A stretch of 64,000 nt of DNA from an uncultured Flavobacteriales bacterium (GCA_946482515.1 CAMLRS010000005.1:1-64000); one strand, 5' to 3'. Positions 15,148-23,630 are shown, counted from the first letter of the stretch. The notes: generated by a model from the letters alone, not told the origin. A program made the numbers and translations.

Positions 15148-17025
15148 ATGAATACAAGTATGTTTCGACCGTTCCGCGACGCCTTATTGCTGGTGCTTTT
15201 CTGGATTATTTGCTTTGACATGCAACGTATCCTGTTTTCCATTCACCATTGGGGCAAATTGCAGGCGGTTGGCACCTGGGAATGGTTCCAGTGTTTCTTC
15301 TATTCATTTCGGCTCGATCTGGCAACAGCCTGTGCTTTAGCAGCTTTGCCTTTCATCGTGCGATTGTTCGGATTTTACAGTCCATGGAAATGGACCTTCC
15401 GCATTTTCCGTATCGTATTGCTGACGACCCTCGCTGTACTGGTACTGGTTCAAGCCGGCGAAATCGTTGCTTACGGCGAATGGAACCACAAGCTCACATC
15501 GCGTGTGTTCATGCACCTGGCGCATCCGGATGAAGTGGCGCGTACTGCGAATTACACCATGATCTTCTGGTACATTTTCTACGCCATTATCCAGTTCGCT
15601 TTCGGTTTCTGGGTATCAAAGAAACTGTTCAAACGCATTCCGAACGAGCGCTATACGTTCGAATGGCGCCAAGTCATCGCTTTTCCTCTTCAAATGGTCG
15701 TGCCACTCGGCTTGATGTTCTTCTTCCTGCGCGGCGGCGTTCAGCCCATTCCGATCAACATCGGCTCAGCGACGTATACGGATAAAGCCATTGCCAACGA
15801 TATTTCGATCAATTCGTTCTATTATTTCGCTAAATCATACTTGTTGTACAATCGCAGCACCATTGACCAGTTCATGCCGAAAGTCAATGTACAGCTGGCC
15901 GAAAAGGAAGTACAGCAATGGTATGCTTATCCAAAGGAACACGATCAGTATTTCCTCGAGAACACACGGCCCAATGTGATCGTGATCGTACTCGAAGGCT
16001 GGTCGGCAGAAGGAATTGGCTCGCTGGGACCAACGAAAGGCGCAACGCCGCACTTCGATAAGCTGGCTTCGCAAGGCGTGTTGTTTACGAACATTTACGC
16101 TACCGGTACAACATCCGAAATTGGGAATTCCAGCATTTTCAGTGGCAACCCGGCCGTTCCGGAAGTGTCGATTTCCATGCAGCCGGAAAAACACCGGAAG
16201 CTGCACTCGCTCAACGAAGATTTTGAATCGTGGGGCTACCACACCAGCTATATTTTCAGCGGCGATCTCAAATACGGCAACATCGGCGGGTACTTCATGG
16301 ATCACGGTTTCGATGTAGTGAAAGACGAAAACGATTTCCCGTCAGACCTGCCGCGCGGCAAGCTGAATTTCTACGACAAAGACCTGTACCGTTTCCTGCT
16401 GAAGGAAATCAATGATAACAAGAAACCGTTCCTGCAATGTGCGTTTACGGGCAGTACGCACGCACCTTACGACCAGCCGAAAGGAAAAGGAAAGGTGTTC
16501 AAAGGAGAGGAAGCGGATTTCATGAACTCACTCGTTTATGCAGATGAATGCCTCGGAAAGTTCATCGACGACTGCAAAAAATACCCGTGGTACAACAATA
16601 CACTGTTCGTTTTTGTAGCCGATCACGGTCATGCCACGCCTACAACGGTTGATCCGGGATCCGGGAAGTTCTACCACATTCCGCTGCTGTTCTTCGGTGA
16701 GCCGATCAAAGCCGGTTACCGTGGAAAACGCATGGATGTGATCGGTTCACAGGCCGATATCGCCGCAACGCTTATTACGCAGCTCAAAGGCGATGCAACG
16801 CGCTATCCGTGGAGCAAAGATCTCATGAACCCGAAAGTGCCGCAGTTTGCCTTCCATTCCATCATTCGTGGCTATGGCTGGATCACGCCGAAAGGCAACC
16901 TGACGTACTACATGGAACAGAAAGTCAAGGGAGAAGATACCTACAACGCACAGGATTCGAAAAAAGAGCTGAAAAACTGCCACTACTTCCTCACGGCGAT
17001 TTACGAAGATTACAAACGGCTCTGA
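15148..17025 (+). CDS. LTA synthase-family sulfatase-fold phosphotransferase, membrane bound
   Basis: The 625-residue protein has about five membrane segments (roughly 12-30, 52-72, 85-105, 138-158, 178-195) and then a periplasmic alkaline-phosphatase-like catalytic domain from about residue 274: 'NVIVIVLEGWSAEGIG' (metal-ligand Glu283), the nucleophile region 'ATGTTSEIGNSS' (Thr near 321) and 'FVADHGHATP'. Such proteins transfer glycerol-phosphate or phosphoethanolamine, or act as phosphoglycerol transferases; Gram-negatives lack lipoteichoic acid, so the true substrate is an envelope lipid or glycan not identifiable here. rlmN starts one base after its stop, so the two are cotranscribed, an arrangement that gives no functional hint. 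Confidence 0.88.
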   Translation: MNTSMFRPFRDALLLVLFWIICFDMQRILFSIHHWGKLQAVGTWEWFQCFFYSFRLDLATACALAALPFIVRLFGFYSPWKWTFRIFRIVLLTTLAVLVLVQAGEIVAYGEWNHKLTSRVFMHLAHPDEVARTANYTMIFWYIFYAIIQFAFGFWVSKKLFKRIPNERYTFEWRQVIAFPLQMVVPLGLMFFFLRGGVQPIPINIGSATYTDKAIANDISINSFYYFAKSYLLYNRSTIDQFMPKVNVQLAEKEVQQWYAYPKEHDQYFLENTRPNVIVIVLEGWSAEGIGSLGPTKGATPHFDKLASQGVLFTNIYATGTTSEIGNSSIFSGNPAVPEVSISMQPEKHRKLHSLNEDFESWGYHTSYIFSGDLKYGNIGGYFMDHGFDVVKDENDFPSDLPRGKLNFYDKDLYRFLLKEINDNKKPFLQCAFTGSTHAPYDQPKGKGKVFKGEEADFMNSLVYADECLGKFIDDCKKYPWYNNTLFVFVADHGHATPTTVDPGSGKFYHIPLLFFGEPIKAGYRGKRMDVIGSQADIAATLITQLKGDATRYPWSKDLMNPKVPQFAFHSIIRGYGWITPKGNLTYYMEQKVKGEDTYNAQDSKKELKNCHYFLTAIYEDYKRL

Positions 17026-17026
17026 C

Positions 17027-18103
17027 ATGGAAAAAGCGATCAATATCCGGAACCTGAACCTGGAAGAGCTCAAAGCCCATATCACGGCGCTGGGCGAACC
17101 GGCGTTTCGTGCCAAACAGGTCTACGAATGGCTATGGAAGAAAAACGCCCAGTCGTTTGCAGATATGGCCAACATCGGGAAAGCATTGCAGGAAAAGCTC
17201 GCAGCCGCTTGTTTCATCGATGGCATTCGCCTGGAAGACCAGCAGATCAGCACCGATAAAACGATCAAATGTGCGTTTGGCGTAGGCGGACAATCGCAGG
17301 TCATCGAAGGCGTTCTGATCCCGACCAAATCGCGCATGACAGCTTGTATTTCGTCGCAGGTTGGTTGCAGCCTGGCGTGTGAATTCTGCGCCACAGGACG
17401 TTTGAAAATGCTCCGGAACCTGTCTGCCGGCGAGATCGTCGACCAAGTCGTATACTTGAAAAACCTGGCGCATACGCGTTACGATCAGTCACTCACGAAC
17501 ATTGTGTACATGGGCATGGGCGAACCGCTGCTCAATTACAAAAACGTGGTGCGCAGTACCGAGATTCTCAGCGACGAAAACGGGCTCAATATTTCTCCGC
17601 GCCGCATTACCGTGTCAACGGCCGGAATCGCCAAAATGATCAAAAAGCTCGGCGACGACCAGGTGAAATTCAACCTCGCGCTTTCGCTTCACGCTGCCAA
17701 CGACGACAAGCGCAACAAGATCATGGAAATCAACGAGTCGAACAACCTCGAAGCGCTTTCCGAAGCACTCGTTTACTTCCACGAAAAAACCGGCTCACGC
17801 GTTACGTTTGAATACATCATTTTCAAAGATTTCAACGACGGAATGGAAGATGCTCGCCAGCTCGCCGATTTCGCCAAAGCCGTTCCCTGCAAGATCAACA
17901 TCATCGAATACAATCCGATCGACGGTGGTATCTATCAACAGGCCGAGCCACAAAAAGTGGACGATTTCGCCCGTTTCCTCGAAGAAAAATGCAACCTCAT
18001 TGTGAACGTTCGTCGCAGCCGCGGTAAAGACATCGACGCCGCTTGCGGACAGCTCGCGAATAAGAACAAATTGATCGATCAACGCGTTTTGAAAAATTCA
18101 TAA
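17027..18103 (+). CDS. rlmN: Dual-specificity RNA (adenine-C2) methyltransferase RlmN
   Basis: RlmN is a radical-SAM enzyme methylating C2 of A2503 in 23S rRNA and A37 in some tRNAs. The cluster-binding CxxxCxxC is Cys114-Cys118-Cys121 in 'GCSLACEFCATGRLK'; the second catalytic cysteine is Cys340 in 'DIDAACGQLA'. 'MGMGEPLLNY' and 'LSLHAAND' are also typical; 358 residues is normal length. It begins one base after the preceding sulfatase-fold gene. The stop codon TAA (18101-18103) lies inside the left arm of a perfect 20-base inverted repeat that continues into the next promoter. Confidence 0.96.
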   Translation: MEKAINIRNLNLEELKAHITALGEPAFRAKQVYEWLWKKNAQSFADMANIGKALQEKLAAACFIDGIRLEDQQISTDKTIKCAFGVGGQSQVIEGVLIPTKSRMTACISSQVGCSLACEFCATGRLKMLRNLSAGEIVDQVVYLKNLAHTRYDQSLTNIVYMGMGEPLLNYKNVVRSTEILSDENGLNISPRRITVSTAGIAKMIKKLGDDQVKFNLALSLHAANDDKRNKIMEINESNNLEALSEALVYFHEKTGSRVTFEYIIFKDFNDGMEDARQLADFAKAVPCKINIIEYNPIDGGIYQQAEPQKVDDFARFLEEKCNLIVNVRRSRGKDIDAACGQLANKNKLIDQRVLKNS

Positions 18104-18154
18104 TTCAGAATGCACAATTCATAATTATGCATTTTGCATTCTGAATTATGAATT
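18095..18154. repeat. Perfect 20-base inverted repeat, family B
   Basis: AATTCATAATTCAGAATGCA (18095-18114) is exactly reverse-complementary to 18135-18154; the 20-base loop is itself made of the same words. The left arm contains the rlmN stop codon, the right arm overlaps the -33 TTTG and touches the -7 box of the prenyl synthase promoter. Confidence 0.85.
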
Positions 18155-18161
18155 ACCTTTA
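18133..18161 (+). promoter_or_regulatory. Polyprenyl synthase promoter (TTTG-N17-TACCTTTA)
   Basis: TTTG at 18133-18136 and TACCTTTA at 18154-18161, spaced by 17 bases; the ATG at 18169 follows after seven. The -33 element is part of the inverted repeat. Confidence 0.6.
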
Positions 18162-18168
18162 CGTCACT

Positions 18169-19137
18169 ATGACGGTAAAAGAAATCCTTGCTCCCATTGA
18201 TGAAGAAATGCGCCTGTTCGAAGTGCGCTTCCGCGAGAGCATGAAATCGAAAGTACCGTTGCTCGACAAAATCACCCATTACATCATTCGCCGCAAAGGG
18301 AAGCAGATGCGACCTATGTTCCTGTTTCTCACAGCTAAAATGCTCGGAGAAGTCAACGACCGTACCTACCAGTCGGCTTCGCTGGTGGAACTGCTGCACA
18401 CGGCAACGCTCGTCCACGATGACGTAGTAGACGATGCCAACGAGCGCCGTGGTTTTTTCTCGGTAAATGCTTTGTGGAAGAACAAAATTGCCGTTCTGGT
18501 GGGCGATTACATGCTGTCGCGCGTGATCCTGAATTCATTTGAGAACAACAACGTGCGTGCGCTGCAGATCGTAGCCCAGGCTGTACGTGAAATGAGTGAA
18601 GGGGAATTGCTCCAGATTGAAAAAGCGCGCCGCCTCGATATCACCGAAGAAGTGTATTTCGAAGTCATTCGTCAGAAAACGGCGTCACTTATTGCAACTG
18701 TTTGTGAATCGGCTGCCGCTTCCGTTGATCGCGAAGACATGGCCGAGCGCATGCATCGTTTCGGCGAGCTCGTCGGATTGGCCTTTCAGGTAAAAGACGA
18801 TATTTTCGATTATGGAACGCCGGGCAATATCGGTAAACCGACCGGAAACGACATCCGCGAACGGAAGATCACCCTGCCGCTTATTTACGCGTTGGAACAT
18901 TCAGACAAAGCCGTGCGCAAAGAGCTGATGAACATCGTGAAAAACCACAACGAGGAGAAAAAATACGTGCAGCGTGCCGTAGACCTGGTGATTGCCGCCG
19001 GTGGAATCGAGTACGCTCAGAAACGCATGCTCCGCCTGAAAAACGAAGCCCTCGAGCTGCTCACAGACATTCCGGATTCGCCGTCCAAACGCTCGCTGAT
19101 CGGATTGGTGGAATACACGGTTAGCCGGGAAAAGTAG
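18169..19137 (+). CDS. Trans-polyprenyl diphosphate synthase (menaquinone side chain)
   Basis: This 322-residue prenyltransferase condenses isopentenyl diphosphate onto an allylic primer. The first Asp-rich motif is DDVVD at 84-88 in 'LVHDDVVDDANERRG', the second DDIFD at 210-214 ('QVKDDIFDYG'). The residues four and five positions before the first motif are small (Thr80, Ala79), which favours long (C35-C40) products such as those attached to menaquinone. The start at 18169 follows a TACCTTTA box by seven bases; the longer frame from 18148 would include the promoter. It stands alone between long repeat-filled gaps. Confidence 0.9.
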   Translation: MTVKEILAPIDEEMRLFEVRFRESMKSKVPLLDKITHYIIRRKGKQMRPMFLFLTAKMLGEVNDRTYQSASLVELLHTATLVHDDVVDDANERRGFFSVNALWKNKIAVLVGDYMLSRVILNSFENNNVRALQIVAQAVREMSEGELLQIEKARRLDITEEVYFEVIRQKTASLIATVCESAAASVDREDMAERMHRFGELVGLAFQVKDDIFDYGTPGNIGKPTGNDIRERKITLPLIYALEHSDKAVRKELMNIVKNHNEEKKYVQRAVDLVIAAGGIEYAQKRMLRLKNEALELLTDIPDSPSKRSLIGLVEYTVSREK

Positions 19138-19180
19138 TCTTTCAGCCTCCAGTCGATGGTCGTTCAGTCAGGCTTCTTTT

Positions 19181-19203
19181 ACCACATAGAACACATAGAG
19201 AGT
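19181..19203. repeat. Intergenic repeat, family D variant (ACCACATAGAACACATAGAG)
   Basis: Seven-base periodicity (ACACATAG). Fuller copies at 19736-19785 and 19855-19884. Confidence 0.65.
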
Positions 19204-19260
19204 AGAACTTACCGCAGAGTTGTTTGCGGAGAACGCTAAGCTAATTTCCTGATCGTGCAA

Positions 19261-19335
19261 AACCATCAAACACCCAACATCAAAAATCAAGCATCTTCTT
19301 GAAGTCTTAATGTCCTAAAGTCTTAAAGTCCTATT
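19261..19335. repeat. Intergenic repeats, family C then family I
   Basis: CATCAAACACCCAACATCAA and AATCAAGCATC words (family C) followed by GAAGTCTTAATGTCCTAAAG words (family I). They fill the end of the gap between convergent genes; the order C then I is the same as at 15041-15120. Confidence 0.65.
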
Positions 19336-19660
19336 GTTTCTCGTCGAGAATTTGCGAAGAAGCACGCTGTTTTGCCCACGACTTTTTCAGCATAGCACGT
19401 ACGATAGCAGCGATACCAGCTGCCAGTCCGATTGCTCCGAATTCGAAAATGAAAACAGTGGTCATGTCGCCCAGCAATTCCGGGCTTGTAAGAGCTATGA
19501 CAATTCCTAGTGCGAAGGCAAAGATGAAATAACCAACAATAAAAATACCCACTCCAAGAGCGCCGAAACCAGTGCGTTGCTTGTTGTATTCAAAAGCGAG
19601 TTCAGCAAAGTGGCGGTAAAGAAATACGGCGATACCGATGATAACAGCCCACATGATCAT
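19331..19660 (-). CDS. Small membrane protein of unknown function
   Basis: A 109-residue protein with three hydrophobic helices (about 2-16, 33-58 and 67-90) and a charged C-terminus ('KKSWAKQRASSQILDEKQ'). No signal-peptide cleavage site and no recognisable motif. Two ATG codons (19660 and 19654) are possible; the first gives the whole first helix. It is isolated between repeat-rich gaps on both sides: 19138-19330 and 19661-20088 contain no other gene that I can support. Function cannot be assigned. Confidence 0.65.
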   Translation of the reverse strand: MIMWAVIIGIAVFLYRHFAELAFEYNKQRTGFGALGVGIFIVGYFIFAFALGIVIALTSPELLGDMTTVFIFEFGAIGLAAGIAAIVRAMLKKSWAKQRASSQILDEKQ

Positions 19661-19735
19661 AATTCAGGTAGTTTAAAATTTATGACGGCGAAGCTAGCTA
19701 AAAAATGAGAATCTGTTGTATTGCGTTCAATCTTT

Positions 19736-19785
19736 ACCACATACCTGCCTGTCGGTAGACAGGGACACATAGAGCACATAGAGTA
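19736..19785. repeat. Family D repeat interrupted by a 20-base palindrome (filled site)
   Basis: ACCACATA (19737-19744 region) is followed by CCTGCCTGTCGGTAGACAGG and then GACACATAGAGCACATAG. The uninterrupted version ACCACATAGACACATAGAGC is at 19855-19884, so the palindrome looks inserted without loss of bases. Confidence 0.8.
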
Positions 19786-19830
19786 GTTGGTGAGTTGTAG
19801 AGTTAAGGAGTTTCTGAGTTGACCGGAAGA
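19786..19830. repeat. Tandem intergenic repeat, family A-like (GAGTTGTAGAGTTAAGGAGTT)
   Basis: GAGTT/TGAGTT words similar to 33401-33440. The gap 19661-20088 is otherwise only repeats D, A, I and A/T-rich DNA. Confidence 0.5.
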
Positions 19831-19854
19831 CTGCGGACGGGAGATTGACTAGTT

Positions 19855-19884
19855 AAACCACATAGACACATAGAGCACATAGAT
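19855..19884. repeat. Family D repeat, uninterrupted (empty site)
   Basis: AACCACATAGACACATAGAG followed by CACATAGATGG. It is the empty counterpart of 19736-19785. Confidence 0.8.
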
Positions 19885-19888
19885 GGAT

Positions 19889-19920
19889 CTGATGTCCTAC
19901 AATCCTGAAGTCTCCTAATT
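19889..19920. repeat. Intergenic repeat, family I
   Basis: TGATGTCCTACAATCCTGAAG and GTCTCCTAATT words match 15081-15120 and 19301-19335. Confidence 0.5.
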
Positions 19921-20060
19921 ATTACAACCTGCAACAAAACAATTCGCGCCAATTAGCGAATTCGCGGGAAACCAACTTTCCTAACATTTGGTGTTCGAAT
20001 TGCGTTAATAACCCGTGAAAATTGTGTTTCCTCTGAAACGGAGGACGATGAAACTTTGTG

Positions 20061-20068
20061 TACTTTTG
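20061..20068 (+). promoter_or_regulatory. -7 promoter box of the MORN lipoprotein-dnaG-mscS unit
   Basis: TACTTTTG matches TAnnTTTG; the ATG at 20089 follows after 20 bases, giving a short leader. The next three genes are tightly packed behind it. Confidence 0.5.
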
Positions 20069-20088
20069 AAATTCAAATCCGAACGATC

Positions 20089-20496
20089 ATGAAAAACCCG
20101 TTGCTGTATCTTTCAGCCGCTGCTGTCTTGTCGATGGTATCCTGCTCCGAGCCCGAAAAAGCGCCGGAAGTGGAAAAGACCGAATCACTCGTGGAATTCA
20201 AGGACGGTATTTACATCGAATACTATCCGGGAAGAAAAGCGATCAAATTCAAAGGTCCGAAAGACGAGAACAATCAGCGCGACGGTATCTGGTATTACTA
20301 TGCTGAAAACGGTGTGGAACAATCCATGACCGAATACTCGCACGGAAAGAAAAACGGTTCTTCGTTTGCCCGCTACCCGGATGGACGCATGCGCTATTAC
20401 GGCGACTGGAAAGACGACAAACAGGTAGGCGTATGGGTGACCTACAATCCCGACGGTACGATCGGTGAAGAAAAAGATTACGGACAGCCTGAATAA
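20089..20496 (+). CDS. Lipoprotein with MORN-like repeats
   Basis: The 135-residue protein has a lipobox signal ('AAAVLSMVSCSE') and then short repeats of the MORN/antitoxin-like 'Y.NG..EG.W..Y..DG' type: 'QRDGIWYYYAENGVEQ', 'KKNGSSFARYPDGRMRYY', 'KQVGVWVTYNPDGTIGEE'. Such repeats occur in Bacteroidota exported proteins and have no fixed function. The start at 20089 gives an intact lipoprotein signal; a frame from 20056 would read through the promoter. dnaG starts five bases after its stop, so it is probably the first gene of a three-gene mRNA, although its link to replication is unclear. Confidence 0.75.
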   Translation: MKNPLLYLSAAAVLSMVSCSEPEKAPEVEKTESLVEFKDGIYIEYYPGRKAIKFKGPKDENNQRDGIWYYYAENGVEQSMTEYSHGKKNGSSFARYPDGRMRYYGDWKDDKQVGVWVTYNPDGTIGEEKDYGQPE

Positions 20497-20501
20497 AACC
20501 G

Positions 20502-22469
20502 GTGTCAAGGATTCCTCCACATATCGTTGATGAAATCATGCAAACGGCCCGCATCGAAGAGGTGATTGGGGAGTTTGTGAATTTGAAGCGCTCGGGATCC
20601 AACCTCAAAGGACTCAGTCCGTTCGTGGACGAAAAAACACCTTCGTTCATGGTGTCGCCGGTGAAGCAGATCTTCAAATGCTTTGCTTCCGGGAAAGGCG
20701 GAACGGTGGTCAGCTTCCTGATGGAAAAGGAGCATTTTTCCTATCCGGAAGCGCTGCGCTGGCTGGCCGGAAAATACAATATCCAGGTTCCGGAAGACGA
20801 ACCACAGTCGGCAGAAGAGATCGCTGCGACGACTGAACGCGAAAGCCTTTACATCATCAACGAATTCGCCAAAGACCACTTCATGCAGCGCATGCATGAA
20901 CACAGCGAAGGGCAGAATATCGGGATGGCTTACTTCGAAGAGCGCGGTTTCCGTCCGGATATCATCAAGAAATTCCAGCTCGGTTATTGCCTCAATGCCG
21001 GTGACGATTTTACCAAAACGGCGCTGAACCGCGGCTACAAGAAAGAATACCTCGAAAAAGTCGGGCTGGTCAAAACGAAAGAAGACCGCAGCTTCGACTT
21101 CTTCCGCGGTCGTGTGATGTTTCCGATCCATTCCATTTCCGGCCGTGTGCTCGGATTTGGAGGCCGGACCCTGCTCACCGACAAAAAAGTAGCGAAATAC
21201 TTCAACTCGCCCGAAAGCATCATCTACAACAAAAGTGAGATCCTCTACGGATTGTACTTTGCCAAGGGCGATATCATCAAATACGACAATTGCTTCCTCT
21301 GCGAAGGCTACACGGACGTTATCAGTATGCACCAGGCCGGTGTGTTCAACTCCGTTTCTTCGTCGGGAACATCGCTTACGCAGCAGCAAATCCGCCTGAT
21401 CAAGCGTTACACGTCCAACATCACGATCCTGTACGATGGCGATGCGGCCGGAATCCGGGCTTCGTTCCGTGGAATCGACCTCATCCTCGAGGAAGGGATG
21501 AACGTGAAAGTGGTGCTGTTCCCGGATGGAGACGACCCCGATTCCTATTCCAAAAAAGTCAGCGCTTCGGAATTCGAGCAGTTCATCAAAGACCATACGC
21601 AGGATTTCCTGGCCTTCAAAGCTTCAATGCTGCAACGGGAAGGCGAAAGCGATCCGCTGAAACGCGCGGGCATGATCCGGGAAATGGTGCATTCCATTTC
21701 ACTCATTCCTGATCAGATCACGCGTTCCGTTTACGCCAAGGAAGTCGCCACCCACTTTGCGCTGGAAGAAAGCGTGGTGCTCGGCGAGCTGAACAAACTG
21801 CGTCGCAACCAGCTTTCCAAGGATTTACAGGAACCGCAGATTGCCGAAAATCCTGCGCTCACCGATACTTTTCCGGAAAAGCCCGTACAACAGGTAACGC
21901 AGCCGGAACCCGAATTTCCGTTCGAGGAATACGACCTGCTGCGCATCCTGATCAAATACAGCCATTTCGCGGTCGAAACCGAGCAGCTCGACGAACACGG
22001 CGTTCCGCATCCGATCGAAGTGAGCGTAGCCGAGCTGATTTGCCATGAGCTGGAAAAAGACGAGCTGTTTTTCTCCTATCCGTTGTTCAATACCATTCAC
22101 GGCATGATCACGGAAGGGTTGGCAAAAAAGACGTTCTTCAAGCCAACTTACTGGCTGCGACATGCCGATCCGGAAATTGTGCAGCTGGCCACCGAAATGG
22201 AAACCGACCAATACGATCTCAGCCCTGGCTGGATGACAAAATTCAACGTCGATACCAACCGCGAGATCGATAAGCTCAAAGATGCGGTGGTGAGCGCTAT
22301 TTACTGCTTCAAGCTCTTCCGCGTCAAAAGACTGATCGCCGGTGTGATGAAACAATACGAAATGATCGAGCCGGAAGACGATACGAAAATCATGGACCTG
22401 CAATCCGAGCAGATCATCCTGGATGAGGTTCGCCGGAAAATCGCCACTAAACTCGGACGCGTCTTATGA
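20502..22469 (+). CDS. dnaG: DNA primase DnaG with degenerate zinc-binding domain
   Basis: DnaG makes RNA primers for replication. The 655-residue protein has the N-terminal CHC2-like domain (about 1-95), the TOPRIM catalytic core with 'LCEGYTDVISMHQ' and 'LYDGDAAGIRA', and a C-terminal helicase-binding region. In the zinc domain three of the four ligands are gone: 'GLSPFVDEKTPSF' has Ser39 and Val42 where Cys and His are expected, and 'IFKCFASGKGG' keeps Cys60 but has Ser63. This loss fits Bacteroidota primases as I know them. The start is GTG 20502, in good alignment with family N-termini. mscS overlaps its stop by four bases. Confidence 0.94.
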   Translation: MSRIPPHIVDEIMQTARIEEVIGEFVNLKRSGSNLKGLSPFVDEKTPSFMVSPVKQIFKCFASGKGGTVVSFLMEKEHFSYPEALRWLAGKYNIQVPEDEPQSAEEIAATTERESLYIINEFAKDHFMQRMHEHSEGQNIGMAYFEERGFRPDIIKKFQLGYCLNAGDDFTKTALNRGYKKEYLEKVGLVKTKEDRSFDFFRGRVMFPIHSISGRVLGFGGRTLLTDKKVAKYFNSPESIIYNKSEILYGLYFAKGDIIKYDNCFLCEGYTDVISMHQAGVFNSVSSSGTSLTQQQIRLIKRYTSNITILYDGDAAGIRASFRGIDLILEEGMNVKVVLFPDGDDPDSYSKKVSASEFEQFIKDHTQDFLAFKASMLQREGESDPLKRAGMIREMVHSISLIPDQITRSVYAKEVATHFALEESVVLGELNKLRRNQLSKDLQEPQIAENPALTDTFPEKPVQQVTQPEPEFPFEEYDLLRILIKYSHFAVETEQLDEHGVPHPIEVSVAELICHELEKDELFFSYPLFNTIHGMITEGLAKKTFFKPTYWLRHADPEIVQLATEMETDQYDLSPGWMTKFNVDTNREIDKLKDAVVSAIYCFKLFRVKRLIAGVMKQYEMIEPEDDTKIMDLQSEQIILDEVRRKIATKLGRVL

Positions 22470-23575
22470 GCCAGGATCTTTTCAAGTTCGGTCCGTATCA
22501 CGTCAGCCTGTGGAACATTGTGCTGATCGCAATCATCGTGCTGGCAGCCATCGTCGTGCGCAAGATCATCCACAAGCTGCTGAAGCGTTACCTTGTAAAT
22601 GCCAATATCCGTATCGAAGGCCGTCGCGTGGCAGGATTGAAGCTTCTCACACAAAGCGTTTACGCCCTGGCCGCCTGGCTGGCAGTTATCAGCTTTCGGA
22701 TCAACAACCCGGAAGTGACCTTTGCCGACTTCCTCGACTACAATTTCTGGGATTACAAGATCAAAGTGAGCTTCGGGCACATTTTGTCCATCATTTTTAT
22801 CCTGTTCGGCGCCAAAGTGACCATTAACGTGGCGCAGCTCTACCTGCACCGTCGTTTCCGGAAGGATGAAAATTACAATCGCGGAACGGAATACGTGTAC
22901 CTGCAGGTAACGAAATACGTCGTTTACACGATTGCGTTCATCATGATCCTCAGCGCGCTGGAAGTCAAGCCGTCGATCTTCCTCGGAGGTTCCGCTGCCT
23001 TGCTCGTCGGTCTCGGATTGGGATTGCAGGACGTTTTCAAGGATATGTTTTCCGGTTTCGTGCTCTTGTTCGAAGGCAGCATTCGAGTAGGGGACGTGAT
23101 CGAATTCTACGATGGAAAATCGTCTGAGCCTATTGTAGCGAAAATTCTGAAGATCAATGTCCGCACCACACAGATCGAAACCCGCGACGGCAACGTGCTC
23201 ATCGTCCCTAATGCCAAGCTCACGCAGGAATACGTTGAAAACTGGAGCCACGGTTCCATGCTTTCCCGTTTCCGGATCGATCTCACCGTGCCGTACAATT
23301 GCAATACACAGCTGGTGAGCGAGCTGCTCGTACAAGCCGCTATGAGTCACCCAAAAGTGAAGAAATCCGAGCCGGTCCAGGTGCGTATGAATAACTTTTC
23401 CGAGAACGGTCTGAGCATGCAGCTCATTTTCTGGGCCGATCAGAGCTGGGACATCAACCAGTACAAATCTGACATCCGCTTCGAAATCGATCGCCTGTTC
23501 CGCCACTACGGCATCGACTTCCCGTATCCGCAGCGCGATATTCACGTATTCCAGGGGAAACAAACCAAAGAGTAA
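22466..23575 (+). CDS. Small-conductance mechanosensitive channel, MscS family
   Basis: MscS channels release solutes on osmotic downshock. The 369-residue protein has four hydrophobic helices (about 12-32, 58-75, 92-115, 145-162), then the pore helix 'FLGGSAALLVGLGLGLQDVF' continuing to 'SGFVLLFEGSIRVGDVIE', and a cytoplasmic beta/alpha-beta part. Glycine and alanine packing in the pore helix is typical. The ATG overlaps the dnaG stop by four bases, implying translational coupling. The stop TAA is the first triplet of a family B intergenic repeat (TAATTCAGAATTCAGAATGC). Confidence 0.9.
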   Translation: MSQDLFKFGPYHVSLWNIVLIAIIVLAAIVVRKIIHKLLKRYLVNANIRIEGRRVAGLKLLTQSVYALAAWLAVISFRINNPEVTFADFLDYNFWDYKIKVSFGHILSIIFILFGAKVTINVAQLYLHRRFRKDENYNRGTEYVYLQVTKYVVYTIAFIMILSALEVKPSIFLGGSAALLVGLGLGLQDVFKDMFSGFVLLFEGSIRVGDVIEFYDGKSSEPIVAKILKINVRTTQIETRDGNVLIVPNAKLTQEYVENWSHGSMLSRFRIDLTVPYNCNTQLVSELLVQAAMSHPKVKKSEPVQVRMNNFSENGLSMQLIFWADQSWDINQYKSDIRFEIDRLFRHYGIDFPYPQRDIHVFQGKQTKE

Positions 23576-23630
23576 TTCAGAATTCAGAATGCACAATTAT
23601 GAATTCTGCATTTTGAATTGTGCATTGATG
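23573..23630. repeat. Intergenic repeat, family B, starting at the mscS stop codon
   Basis: TAATTCAGAATTCAGAATGC begins with the stop TAA; AATGCACAATT (23588-23598) pairs with AATTGTGCATT (23616-23626). Same phase to the stop as at rlmN. Confidence 0.75.

Noticed and set aside
20505..21596. Long open frame antisense to dnaG
   Set aside because: It mirrors the dnaG codons and has no recognisable domain or promoter; such antisense frames are common in this base composition.
22301..23596. Long open frame antisense to mscS
   Set aside because: Same reason: an antisense shadow of a conserved membrane protein gene.
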